From Acuticoccus sp039034015 (lineage in GTDB: Bacteria; Pseudomonadota; Alphaproteobacteria; Rhizobiales; Amorphaceae), in the NCBI GenBank assembly GCA_039034015.1, contig JBCCBM010000019.1, positions 1 through 64,000 on the forward strand: 64,000 nt of DNA, given 5' to 3'. Every line of letters starts with the position of its first letter. The stretch's first letter is position 1. The translations under genes and the position numbers were made by a program. The notes below the pieces were generated by a model. That model saw only the letters and a list, made by a program, of their open reading frames with translations. It ran no database searches and had not been told where the DNA came from. Of this stretch, positions 50,210 through 59,313 are shown piece by piece.

Positions 50210-50713
50210 TCAGGCCCGCACCGAGGGACGCTCGGCTCGCTCGCGCGCAAGGGTGCGCTTGGCTTTCAGATCCGCCTTCAAATCCGCAATGGGCGGCGCG
50301 TACAAAAAGCCGAACGACACGCACCCGTCGCGCCCCTCCACCGCGTGGTGCATCTTGTGCGCTTGCACAAGGCGTTTCAAATACCCCCGCTTGGGCACAT
50401 AGCGAAACGGCCACCGCTCGTGGACGAACCCATCGTGCACCACAAAGTAGAGAAAGCCGTAAACGATAAAGCCGATGCCAATTTCGGTGAGCGGCCACAC
50501 GCCAAACGAGCCGGCCATGATGAAAACGGCCGAGACGGCCGAAAACACCACCGCATAAAGGTCGTTGCGCTCAAACGGCCCTTTAGTCTCCTCATGATGG
50601 GAGCGGTGCCACCCCCAGCCGAGCGGGCCGTGCATGACGTACCGGTGGGTCACGTAAGCAAAGCCTTCCATCGCGATGACGGTGGCAAGCACGATGGCGA
50701 CCGACACAATCAT
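50210..50713 (-). CDS. crtZ: Beta-carotene hydroxylase
   Basis: A 167-residue integral membrane di-iron hydroxylase that adds 3-hydroxyl groups to beta-ionone rings. Histidine boxes are intact: YVTHRYVMHG, WHRSHHEE, VVHDGFVHERW and AHKMHHAVEGRDGCVSFGFL. The ATG at 50713 overlaps the crtW stop as ATGA. With CrtW and CrtY it would lead to ketocarotenoids such as astaxanthin. Early pathway genes (crtE, crtB, crtI) are not in the window. Confidence 0.95.
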   Translation of the reverse strand: MIVSVAIVLATVIAMEGFAYVTHRYVMHGPLGWGWHRSHHEETKGPFERNDLYAVVFSAVSAVFIMAGSFGVWPLTEIGIGFIVYGFLYFVVHDGFVHERWPFRYVPKRGYLKRLVQAHKMHHAVEGRDGCVSFGFLYAPPIADLKADLKAKRTLARERAERPSVRA

Positions 50714-51492
50714 GACAATCCCTTTTGCGCACGATGCACCGCCGGCAACCGCCACCAGGGCGTGGTGGGCGAAAGGTGATGCTCGTGGTGGTAGCCAAAG
50801 TGAAAGCAGGTCAGCAGTGAAACCGGCCAGGAAAAGTCATCCGTGCGCGAGCGGTGATCGTCCAAGAACTCTGCCGCCTCGTGCCGGTGGGGGCGGTATG
50901 TTCCAAAATAAAACAGCTGGAACGCCGACAAGATCCCCGGGATGGCATAGAACAGGATGATGTTGACGACTGGCGGGCCGAGGACCACCACGTAAAGCGT
51001 CATCGCAACGCTGATGGAGACAAACTCGCGCCAGGTGTAATAGTGGCGCATGAAGCGGGCGAACCAGGGCCAAAACGCGTAAGGATTGTCGGCGTTAAAG
51101 TCCGGATCCTCGGCGGTGCCGGGGCGGCGGTGGTGCTTGTGATGCTCGGGCAAAAGCCGATCATAGTGGAACGCGGCATAAAGGAAGAGCGCCACGCGGC
51201 CGAACCAGCGGTTGACCGGCGGGCGGCCCGGCGCCAACGACCCATGCATGCAGTCGTGCGCGATGATGAAGAGGCCGGTGAAGAGCCAGGTCTGCACCGC
51301 AATCATCAAAACGGGTGCGACGATCGGAAGCGCTGCCCAATCCACCACATAAACTGCCAGAATGTGCGCCACGATCCAGGCGCCGATCACGGTGGTGGCA
51401 AGGCCAACGCCGATGACGGTCTGTCGGTCGCGCGCGGCGGAGCGGGCGGCAAGGTCTGCGGTGGTCAACGCGGGCCCCATCGTCTGGTTCAT
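50710..51492 (-). CDS. crtW: Beta-carotene ketolase
   Basis: A 260-residue membrane ketolase of the CrtW type. Histidine motifs: FIIAHDCMHGSLAPGRP, LLPEHHKHHRRPGTAEDPDF and FHFGYHHEHHLSPTTPWWRLP. It introduces 4-keto groups into beta-carotene derivatives. The ATG at 51492 was chosen over an upstream TTG because it matches the family N-terminus. First gene of crtW-crtZ, divergent from crtY with 50 bases between. Confidence 0.95.
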   Translation of the reverse strand: MNQTMGPALTTADLAARSAARDRQTVIGVGLATTVIGAWIVAHILAVYVVDWAALPIVAPVLMIAVQTWLFTGLFIIAHDCMHGSLAPGRPPVNRWFGRVALFLYAAFHYDRLLPEHHKHHRRPGTAEDPDFNADNPYAFWPWFARFMRHYYTWREFVSISVAMTLYVVVLGPPVVNIILFYAIPGILSAFQLFYFGTYRPHRHEAAEFLDDHRSRTDDFSWPVSLLTCFHFGYHHEHHLSPTTPWWRLPAVHRAQKGLS

Positions 51493-51542
51493 GGCGGATA
51501 AATGGCCATATAACACGGGTGTCAGACGGTGCGAGGACCAGG

Positions 51543-52709
51543 ATGGAACGACTGATTATCGCAGGCGGCGGCCTGTCGGGCGTCCTCACCGCCATGGCCG
51601 TCAAAACGGCGCGGCCCGAGGCCCACCTCACCCTCATCGAGCAGGGCGAGACGCTGGGCGGCAACCACACCTGGAGCTTTTACGAAACCGACCTTGATGC
51701 GCGCGGCACCGCCCTCATCACCCCCATGATCACCTATGCGTGGGACGGGTATGAGACCCGCTTTCCGGACCTGTCGCGCAGCTTCTCCACCGGCTACCGC
51801 ACCATCAAATCGCGCCAGCTGCACGAGGTGGCGATGGCCGCCCTTGGCCCTGCCGTGCGCCTCAACACACCCATCGAGGCGGTGGACGACCGCGGGGTGA
51901 CCCTCACCGGTGGCGAGCGGCTCTCGGCCGACACCGTGATTGACGCCCGCGGCGCGCGCGAGCTGAAGGGCACGGTGCTCCGCTGGCAAAAATTTCTCGG
52001 CCGGGAGGTCAAGCTTGACGCGCCCCACGGGCTCACCCAGCCCACCATCATGGACGCCACTGTCTCCCAGATTGACGGCTACCGGTTCGTCTACCTCCTC
52101 CCCTTCACCGAAGACACGCTCCTCATCGAGGACACATACTACTCGGAAGGCGCCGAGATTGACCGCCAAGCGCTCCACAAGCGCATTGACGATTATGCCG
52201 CAAGCCGCGGTTGGCGCATCGTGGCGGACAACGAGCAGGAGCGCGGCGCCCTCCCCCTTCTTCTGTCGGGCGATTTTGCAAAAATGTGGCAGCACGCCTC
52301 GCCCCCGGGCTCAGGCGTCCCGCTTGGCCTTCGCGCGGGGCTTTTCCACCCGGTGACGGGCTATTCGCTGCCCGCCTCCGTGCGCGTTGCGATCGCGATC
52401 GGCGACCTTTCCGGCCCCCTCACCACCGAGCGGGTGCGCGCGGCGGTGAAGGCGCTCGCGCAGGAGCATTTTCGCTCCTCATCCTTCGACCGGCTTCTCA
52501 ACCGGTTCCTCTTCCTTGCCGGCCGGCCCGAAAACCGGCACCGCGTCCTTGCCCGCTTCCACACCATGCCCCAGGGCCTGATTGAGCGGTTTTATGCCGG
52601 CCGCCTCCCCCCGCTGGAGCGCATCAGGATCCTGTTCGGCAAGCCGCCTATCCCCATCCACCAGGCGGTGATGGCGCTGCCCGAACGCGCGGCGCACGTC
52701 CTGCGCTAA
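51543..52709 (+). CDS. crtY: Lycopene beta-cyclase
   Basis: A 388-residue FAD-dependent cyclase. The dinucleotide motif IIAGGGLSGVLTAMA opens the protein, and GGNHTWSFYETDLD and VSQIDGYRFVYLLPFTEDTL match CrtY. It makes beta-carotene from lycopene, the substrate of CrtZ and CrtW. GAGGA precedes the ATG at 51543. Its stop overlaps the dapB stop, which converges from the other strand. Confidence 0.94.
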   Translation: MERLIIAGGGLSGVLTAMAVKTARPEAHLTLIEQGETLGGNHTWSFYETDLDARGTALITPMITYAWDGYETRFPDLSRSFSTGYRTIKSRQLHEVAMAALGPAVRLNTPIEAVDDRGVTLTGGERLSADTVIDARGARELKGTVLRWQKFLGREVKLDAPHGLTQPTIMDATVSQIDGYRFVYLLPFTEDTLLIEDTYYSEGAEIDRQALHKRIDDYAASRGWRIVADNEQERGALPLLLSGDFAKMWQHASPPGSGVPLGLRAGLFHPVTGYSLPASVRVAIAIGDLSGPLTTERVRAAVKALAQEHFRSSSFDRLLNRFLFLAGRPENRHRVLARFHTMPQGLIERFYAGRLPPLERIRILFGKPPIPIHQAVMALPERAAHVLR

Positions 52710-53491
52710 CCGGCCAAGACGTCGTCCATCGAATAAAGGCCCGGCGCGCGGCCCGCGACCCAGCGCGCCGCCACCACCGCGCCATTGGCAAAGAGCGAGC
52801 GGTTTTCGGCAATGTGCCCAAGCCGCACCCGCTCGCCATCAAGGGCGAGGATCACCTCGTGCTCGCCAATCACCGTGCCGCCGCGAAGGTTCGCAAACCC
52901 GATGGTGCCCGCCGGCCGCGCGCCCGTCTGCCCCTCGCGGGCGTAAACGGCCGTCTTGTCCAGCGCGACGCCACGCCCGTCAGCCGCCGCATGGCCCAGC
53001 ATGAGCGCAGTGCCTGAGGGCGCATCCACCTTCCGCCGATGGTGCATCTCCAAAACTTCGAGGTCCGCCCCCGGGAGCGCGGCCGCCGCCTGCCGCACCA
53101 ACCGCGCCAAAAGGTTGATGCCGAGCGACATGTTGCCCGATTTCACGATGGCCCGCTCCCGCGCGAGCGCTCCGAACCGCGCGTCGTCATCGGCGCAGAA
53201 GCCCGTGGTGCCCACAACCAGCGCTTTGCCGGGGGCAAGCGCCTCTGCGGTGGCAACGCTGGTGGCCGGCGTTGTGAAATCAATCACCACATCGGCTTCG
53301 GCAAAATCGCTGGGCGCGATGCGTGTGCCCGTGGTGCCAATGCCCGCCAGAAGGCCCGCGTCGGCGCCGATGGCGGGGGACCCCTCACGCTCGCTGGCGG
53401 CGACAAGCGTCATATCCTCCGCCTCGACGACGGCGGCCACAAGCGTGCGGCCCATCCGGCCCGCCGCGCCCACAACGCCAACGCCAATCAT
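52706..53491 (-). CDS. dapB: 4-hydroxy-tetrahydrodipicolinate reductase
   Basis: DapB reduces HTPA to tetrahydrodipicolinate in lysine and diaminopimelate synthesis. The 261-residue product has the N-terminal Rossmann motif GVVGAAGRMGRTL and the signature EMHHRRKVDAPSGTALMLG near residue 148. The ATG overlaps the DUF1330 stop as ATGA. Part of the minus unit mutS-DUF1330-dapB. Confidence 0.96.
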   Translation of the reverse strand: MIGVGVVGAAGRMGRTLVAAVVEAEDMTLVAASEREGSPAIGADAGLLAGIGTTGTRIAPSDFAEADVVIDFTTPATSVATAEALAPGKALVVGTTGFCADDDARFGALARERAIVKSGNMSLGINLLARLVRQAAAALPGADLEVLEMHHRRKVDAPSGTALMLGHAAADGRGVALDKTAVYAREGQTGARPAGTIGFANLRGGTVIGEHEVILALDGERVRLGHIAENRSLFANGAVVAARWVAGRAPGLYSMDDVLAG

Positions 53492-53799
53492 TGCCCAGGC
53501 TGCGGGCCGTCGTAGCCCTCCACAATCAAGATATCACCTTCGCTATACTTGCGCCGCTCCACCGAGGCGGCCGCATACCCCTCGGAGTTAAAACAGTCGA
53601 GCGCGGCTTGGTAGGACGGAAACTCGATCACCACGCAGCGCGGGCGGAGCGACCCTTCGATCAACTCGGACTGGCCGCCGCGCACCAAAAACCGCCCGCC
53701 GAACGCTTTGATCGGCTCTTGGTTGAGCGGCACGTATTTGGTCTTATACGCATCCACATCGCTGACCGTGTTGTGCACGATCCAATAACCCTTCGCCAT
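53488..53799 (-). CDS. DUF1330 family protein
   Basis: A 103-residue dimeric-barrel protein of the DUF1330 family: MAKGYWIVHNTVSDVDAYK at the start, FGGRFLVRGGQSELIEG and VVIEFPSYQAALDCFNSEGY. Function unknown; no catalytic site can be assigned. It overlaps mutS by one base and dapB by four, so it is co-transcribed with them. Confidence 0.88.
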   Translation of the reverse strand: MAKGYWIVHNTVSDVDAYKTKYVPLNQEPIKAFGGRFLVRGGQSELIEGSLRPRCVVIEFPSYQAALDCFNSEGYAAASVERRKYSEGDILIVEGYDGPQPGQ

Positions 53800-56459
53800 C
53801 AGCGCTCTCCCCGTTCCTTGTCTCGCTCAGCCTTTAGCGCAAACAAAAGGTCGAGCGCCTCCCGGGGGGATAGGGCGTTGGGATCGATGGCGTCCAGGCG
53901 TTTTTCAAGGCTGTCGCTCTGGGGCTCGGCCTCAGGCTCAGGCGCTGCGGCAAACAACGGCAGCGCGGCGTCGAGCGCTGCGCGCGCGGCCCCCCGATCA
54001 CTCTCCTCAAGCCGGGCCAAAACATCCCGCGCCCGGCGCACCACGGGGAGCGGCAGGCCCGCAAGCCGCGCCACCTGCACGCCGTAGGACCGGTCCGCCG
54101 CCCCCGGCGCCACCTGGTGGAGGAACACGATGTCGCCCTTAAACTCCTTCACCCGCATGGTGGCGCATTCGATGCGCGGGCGGGCGGCAAGGGCGGTCAG
54201 CTCGTGATAGTGGGTCGCGAAGAGCGTGCGGCACCCTGTGTCCGACAAACGCTCCAGCGCGGCCCAGGCGATGGAAAGGCCGTCAAAGGTCGCGGTGCCC
54301 CGGCCGATCTCATCCAGCACCACCAGCGCGCGCGGGCCGGCCTGGTTCAGAATAGCCGCAAGTTCCACCATTTCGACCATGAAGGTGGAGCGGCCGGCCG
54401 CCAGATCGTCCGACGCGCCGATGCGCGAAAAGAGCCGATCCACGCACCCCACATGGGCCGAGACCGCCGGCACGTAGGCCCCCGCTTGCGCAAGCACCGC
54501 AATCAACGCCGTTTGCCGCAAATAGGTCGACTTGCCGCCCATGTTGGGCCCGGTCAGGATTTTTGCGATCGCCAGCGCGCCCCCGTCCGGCGACAAATCG
54601 CAGTCGTTGGGCACAAAGCGGGAGGCATCGTCCATCGCCGCCTCCACCACAGGGTGCCGCCCGCCCTTGATGGCGAGCGTCATGGTGTCATCGACCACGG
54701 GCCGCGACCAACCCCGCGTGACGGCCACCTCGCCGAGGGCGGCCGCCACATCCACCTCCGCCAGCGCATCGGAGATGGCGGCCAGAAACGGACGCGCGGC
54801 CACAATGTCGGCGACGAGGCTTGCAAAAATCGCGCTCTCGTGGGTGCGCGCATCGTCCGTGGCGGCGAGGATTTTGCGCTCCAGCTCACCCAGCCGCTCG
54901 GTGGTGAAGCGCATTTGGTTGGCGAGCGTCTGGCGGTGGACAAAGCCCTTTTCGCGCAGCCGCGCGCCGTGGCTCGACGGCACCTCGATGAACCAGCCAA
55001 GCACCGCGTTGTGCTTGATTTTCAGCGATTTGACGCCCGTGTCGTCCGCATACTCGGCCTGGAGCGCGGCAATCACGCGCCGGCTGTCATCCCGCAGCGC
55101 GCGGGCAGCATCCAGCGCATCGGAAACGCCGGCCGCCACCGTGCCATCGGGCGCGTTGGCCGCGGCCGCCCGCTCATCCAGCGTTTGCGCGATGGTGTCG
55201 CCCAGCGGTCCCGGCGCCTCGGCAAGCGCTGCCTTGGCCGCCGCGACCCGCTCCGCCCCATCGGGCAACACCGCGGCGACAGCGCCCGCGACGCGCAAGG
55301 TGCGCCCGATGGTGAGGGCATCGCGCGGCTGCGTGCGTCCGGCGGCGAGGCGGCCAACGGCGCGCATCATGTCCCCCGCGCCCTTCAGCGCTGCGCGGAC
55401 AGCCGCCCTCGCGGCCCCATCATCCACAAAGGCCGCCACCGCCGCCTGCGCATCAAGAATGTCGGGCACGATGGTGGAGGGGCTTGCAAGCCGCGCGCAA
55501 AGCCGCTGGGCGCCAACGCCGGTCACCGTCTCGTCGATGGCGGAGAGCAGCGTCGGCCCGCCCGGCTTTTGCGGGGTGGTGAGTTCCAGGCTGAGACGGG
55601 TTGCTGCGTCAATCGCAAGGCTGGCGGCGGGCGCATCCTTCGACGGCGGGTCAAGGGGCGGCGCATTGTCGATCTGCGTTTCATCGAGATAGGCGAGGAG
55701 CATCAAGCCCGCCCGCGCCTCCGCCGCGCCAAAGGTGCCGAAGGCGGCAAGGTCGGCAACGCCAAACGCGCTCGCAAGGCCTTTTGCGGGGTCGGCGGTG
55801 CGCGGCGGCACGAAGGGCGTTTGCGTCACCCCCTGCCGCGCCGGCACGTCTAGCCCCGGCGGCACCAACACCTCCACCGCATCAAGCCGCACCAACGCGC
55901 TCAAAAGGTCGGCCGCTGCCACATCCGCCAGGGTGAACGCGCCGGACGCCACATCCGCCGCCGCAACGCCCACGCGATCTTGAGCCGGTGCAAGCGCCAC
56001 CAGCCGTCGGGCGCGGGAGGGGTCGAGCAGCGCCTCCTCGGTGAGGGTGCCGGGCGTTACAATGCGGGTGACGGCGCGCGCCACCACCGATTTTGCGCCG
56101 CGCTTCTTCGCCTCGGCCGGATCCTCCACCTGCTCGGCAATCACGACGCGGAAGTTTTGCGCGATCAAGCGCGAGAGGTACGCCTCCGCGGCATGGACGG
56201 GGACGCCGGCCATGGGGATCGGCTCGCCCTTGTGGGTGCCGCGGGTGGTGCAGTGAATTTTGAGCGCTTTGGCGGCCACATGGGCGTCGTCAAAGAAGAG
56301 CTCGTAAAAGTCGCCCATGCGATAGAAGAGCAGGCCCTCGGGGTGCTGGGCCTTAATGGTGAGGTACTGCGCCATCATTGGTGTGACCGCCTTGTCGGCG
56401 GTGGAGCGCGCGGCGGGAGCGTCGTCAGTCACCGTGCGATCCAAAAACTGCGTGTCCAT
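53799..56459 (-). CDS. mutS: DNA mismatch repair protein MutS
   Basis: An 886-residue MutS. The mismatch-recognition N-terminus carries the Phe-x-Glu reading element in GLLFYRMGDFYELFFDDA, and the ATPase has Walker A GPNMGGKSTYLRQTA near 637, Walker B VVLDEIGRGTATFDGLSIAW and the ATHYHEL segment. The C-terminal region is acidic and alanine-rich, then ends in a short helical tail. ATG at 56459 with GGGAGGG upstream. First gene of the unit. Confidence 0.97.
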   Translation of the reverse strand: MDTQFLDRTVTDDAPAARSTADKAVTPMMAQYLTIKAQHPEGLLFYRMGDFYELFFDDAHVAAKALKIHCTTRGTHKGEPIPMAGVPVHAAEAYLSRLIAQNFRVVIAEQVEDPAEAKKRGAKSVVARAVTRIVTPGTLTEEALLDPSRARRLVALAPAQDRVGVAAADVASGAFTLADVAAADLLSALVRLDAVEVLVPPGLDVPARQGVTQTPFVPPRTADPAKGLASAFGVADLAAFGTFGAAEARAGLMLLAYLDETQIDNAPPLDPPSKDAPAASLAIDAATRLSLELTTPQKPGGPTLLSAIDETVTGVGAQRLCARLASPSTIVPDILDAQAAVAAFVDDGAARAAVRAALKGAGDMMRAVGRLAAGRTQPRDALTIGRTLRVAGAVAAVLPDGAERVAAAKAALAEAPGPLGDTIAQTLDERAAAANAPDGTVAAGVSDALDAARALRDDSRRVIAALQAEYADDTGVKSLKIKHNAVLGWFIEVPSSHGARLREKGFVHRQTLANQMRFTTERLGELERKILAATDDARTHESAIFASLVADIVAARPFLAAISDALAEVDVAAALGEVAVTRGWSRPVVDDTMTLAIKGGRHPVVEAAMDDASRFVPNDCDLSPDGGALAIAKILTGPNMGGKSTYLRQTALIAVLAQAGAYVPAVSAHVGCVDRLFSRIGASDDLAAGRSTFMVEMVELAAILNQAGPRALVVLDEIGRGTATFDGLSIAWAALERLSDTGCRTLFATHYHELTALAARPRIECATMRVKEFKGDIVFLHQVAPGAADRSYGVQVARLAGLPLPVVRRARDVLARLEESDRGAARAALDAALPLFAAAPEPEAEPQSDSLEKRLDAIDPNALSPREALDLLFALKAERDKERGER

Positions 56460-56611
56460 GGTGGGCCCTCCCAGACAAACACCATGGCGGGAGGGGTTTT
56501 TGGCCAGCAACGGGGTTTTGCGGCCGCTCCACACTTTTGCACCCTCATATCGCTTTGCGCCAACCGGCCTTAGGGAATACCGTCCGCCCAAACTGACAAG
56601 AGGGGCGTTCC

Positions 56612-58885
56612 GTGGACGATGGCAAAGGCAAAGGGCGGCGGGCCATCACCGACGCCGACGCGCTCGAGTTTCACCAGCGCGGCCGCCCGGGCAAGCTGGA
56701 AATCTCGCCCACCAAACCGATGGCAACCCAGCGGGACCTGTCACTCGCCTACTCCCCGGGCGTTGCCGTCCCCGTGCGCGCCATTGCCGAAGAGCCCGAC
56801 CGCGCGTTTGACTACACCACCCGCGGCAACGTCGTCGCCGTCATCTCCAATGGCTCGGCGATCCTGGGACTCGGCAACCTTGGGGCCCTCGCCTCAAAGC
56901 CGGTGATGGAAGGCAAAGCCGTCCTCTTCAAACGCTTTGCCGACATTGACGGCATCGACATCGAGGTCGACACCCAGGACGTTGACGCCTTCATCAACGC
57001 GGTGCGCTATCTCGGCCCCTCCTTCGGCGGCATCAACCTAGAAGACATCAAGGCGCCCGACTGCTTCGTCATCGAAAGCCAGTTGCGCGAGATGATGGAC
57101 ATCCCCGTCTTCCACGACGACCAGCACGGAACCGCCATCATCGCCGCCGCCGGCCTCATCAACGCCGTGCACCTCACGGGCCGCGAACTGTCCGACACCA
57201 AAATTGTCTGCAATGGCGCAGGCTCCGCCGGCATTGCGTGCGTGGAGCTCATCAAGGCGATGGGGGTGCCCGCCAACAACATCATCCTGTGCGACACCAA
57301 GGGCCCCATTTACGCCGGCCGCCAGGAGGGGATGAACCAGTGGAAGACCGCCCACGCCGCCGAGACTGACGCCCGCACCCTTGCCGAAGCGCTGGACGGG
57401 GCGGACGTTTTCTTCGGCCTTTCGGTGAAGGGCGCCATGACCCACCAGATGGTAAAATCGATGGCGAAGGAGCCCATCATCTTCGCCATGGCCAACCCCG
57501 ACCCGGAAGTGACCCCCGAGGAGGTCGCCGAGGTGCGCGATGATGCCATCGTTGCCACCGGCCGGTCGGATTACCCCAACCAAGTCAACAATGTGCTCGG
57601 CTTTCCTTACATCTTTCGCGGGGCGCTTGATGTGCGGGCGACCGCCATCAACGAGGACATGAAGATCGCGGCCGCCAACGCGCTCGCCACGCTGGCGCGC
57701 GAGGATGTGCCCGACGAGGTGGCCGCTGCCTACCAAGGCCAGCGCCCGCGCTTTGGCAAAGAATACATCATCCCCGTGCCGTTCGACCCGCGGCTCATCT
57801 CCACCATCCCGCCGGCGGTCGCCAAGGCTGCGATGGACTCCGGCGTTGCGCGCCGGCCCATCGTCAACATGCACCGCTATGCCGAAGAGCTGTCGGCCCG
57901 GCGCGACCCTGTGGCGGGCTCCCTCTCCCGCATCTTTACCAAAGTGCGGCAAAACCCAAAACGCGTGGTGTTTGCTGAAGGGGAAGAAGAGGCCGTCATC
58001 CGCGCCGCCGCCTCGTTCGTCGCGCAAGAGCTTGGCACAGCCGTCCTCATCGGGCGGGAAGAGACGGTGCGCGAACAGGCGTACGAGGCCGGCATTGAGC
58101 TGCGCGCCGGCATTGAAATCCAAAACGCGCGCCTCTCCCGCCGCAACGGCGACTACACGCAGTTTTTGTACGCCAAACTCCAGCGCCAGGGGCATTTGTT
58201 CCGCGATTGCGTCCGCCTCATCAACCAGGACCGCAACTTCTTCGGCGCCACCATGGTCGCCATGGGTGATGCGGACGCGATGGTGACCGGCGTCACCCGC
58301 TCCACCGCCGTCGCGCTTGATGCGGTGCGCACCGTCATCCCTGCAAAGCCAGGGCACCGGATCATCGGCGTGTCGCTGGTGCTGGCGCGCGGCCGGGCCG
58401 TCCTGGTCGCCGACACCGCCGTCCACGATCTGCCGACCCCCGAAGAACTGGCCGACACCGCCGAAGAAGCCGCCCGCGTTGCCCGCCGCCTTGGCTACGA
58501 ACCGCGCCTTGCGATGCTGGCGGCCGCAAACTTTGGCAACCCGCCCTCAGAGCGGGCCGACCATGTGCGCGAGGCCGTCGCCATCCTCTCCAAACGCCGC
58601 GTCGATTTCGAATTCGACGGCGAGATGCAGGCCGACGTTGCCCTCAACCCCGACCTCATGGCCGCCTACCCCTTCGCCCGCCTCTCAGGCCCCGCGAACG
58701 TCCTCGTCATGCCCGCGCTCGCCGCGGCGTCCATCGCCACAAAAATGCTGCAGGAGCTCGGCGGCTCCACGGTTCTGGGCCCCATCCTGGTCGGGCTCGA
58801 CAAGCCGATCCAGATCGTGCCGTTTGGGGCGCGCGATGCAGACCTTGTGAACATGGCCGCCATTGCAAGCTTTGGGGTGAACTGA
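56612..58885 (+). CDS. maeB: Malic enzyme fused to phosphotransacetylase-like domain
   Basis: A 757-residue MaeB-type protein. Residues 1-430 are malic enzyme: LAYSPGVAVPVRAIAEE, IPVFHDDQHGTAIIAAAGL and the NAD(P) motif NGAGSAGIACVELIKAMG near 200. Residues 440-757 are a phosphotransacetylase-like domain, which in this class regulates rather than catalyses. It makes pyruvate from malate. The start is GTG at 56612 with AGAGGGG upstream. Divergent from mutS with about 150 bases between. Confidence 0.95.
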   Translation: MDDGKGKGRRAITDADALEFHQRGRPGKLEISPTKPMATQRDLSLAYSPGVAVPVRAIAEEPDRAFDYTTRGNVVAVISNGSAILGLGNLGALASKPVMEGKAVLFKRFADIDGIDIEVDTQDVDAFINAVRYLGPSFGGINLEDIKAPDCFVIESQLREMMDIPVFHDDQHGTAIIAAAGLINAVHLTGRELSDTKIVCNGAGSAGIACVELIKAMGVPANNIILCDTKGPIYAGRQEGMNQWKTAHAAETDARTLAEALDGADVFFGLSVKGAMTHQMVKSMAKEPIIFAMANPDPEVTPEEVAEVRDDAIVATGRSDYPNQVNNVLGFPYIFRGALDVRATAINEDMKIAAANALATLAREDVPDEVAAAYQGQRPRFGKEYIIPVPFDPRLISTIPPAVAKAAMDSGVARRPIVNMHRYAEELSARRDPVAGSLSRIFTKVRQNPKRVVFAEGEEEAVIRAAASFVAQELGTAVLIGREETVREQAYEAGIELRAGIEIQNARLSRRNGDYTQFLYAKLQRQGHLFRDCVRLINQDRNFFGATMVAMGDADAMVTGVTRSTAVALDAVRTVIPAKPGHRIIGVSLVLARGRAVLVADTAVHDLPTPEELADTAEEAARVARRLGYEPRLAMLAAANFGNPPSERADHVREAVAILSKRRVDFEFDGEMQADVALNPDLMAAYPFARLSGPANVLVMPALAAASIATKMLQELGGSTVLGPILVGLDKPIQIVPFGARDADLVNMAAIASFGVN

Positions 58886-58902
58886 TCGCTTGAGGCGCCC
58901 CC

Positions 58903-59301
58903 GTGAGCCTTGAGCCCCTCCTTGCCGAGCCCTCACCGGTGCCGAGCCACGCGTTTGCGGCCATGGCCGCCCTCGCCCTCGGCATCATCCAGTTTGCGCG
59001 GCCCAAGGGCGGCGGCCTTCACAGGGTGCTCGGCTGGACCTGGGTGTCTTTGATGGCCTACGTCGCGGCAAGCGGGCTGTTTATCTACAATTTGCGGCTG
59101 ATTGGCCCGTTCAGCCCCATCCACATCCTGTGCCTCATCACGCTCGCCAGCCTCACCACCGGCGTGCTTGCCGCGCGCCGCGGCCGTATCGGCGAGCACC
59201 GCGCCACCATGCGCTCCCTCTTTGCGCTCGCGCTGGTGGTGACCGGGTTTTTCACCTTCATCCCCGGCCGGGCCATGTGGGACGTCATCACCGGCGGCTA
59301 A
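58903..59301 (+). CDS. DUF2306-type membrane protein
   Basis: A 132-residue protein with four hydrophobic segments (FAAMAALALGIIQF, VLGWTWVSLMAYVAASGLFI, IHILCLITLASLTTGVLAA, SLFALALVVTGFFTFIPGR). Histidines before segments 1, 2 and 3 (PSHAFA, LHRVLG, PIHILC) and EHRATMRS suit a DUF2306-like, possibly heme-binding, protein. Function unknown. GTG start at 58903, 17 bases after maeB. Confidence 0.75.
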   Translation: MSLEPLLAEPSPVPSHAFAAMAALALGIIQFARPKGGGLHRVLGWTWVSLMAYVAASGLFIYNLRLIGPFSPIHILCLITLASLTTGVLAARRGRIGEHRATMRSLFALALVVTGFFTFIPGRAMWDVITGG

Positions 59302-59313
59302 CGTTTCCGGCGT

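Noticed and set aside
54117..55853. 578-codon plus-strand frame opposite mutS
   Set aside because: mutS is certain on the other strand; the frame shows no motif and is dominated by Arg, Gly and His.
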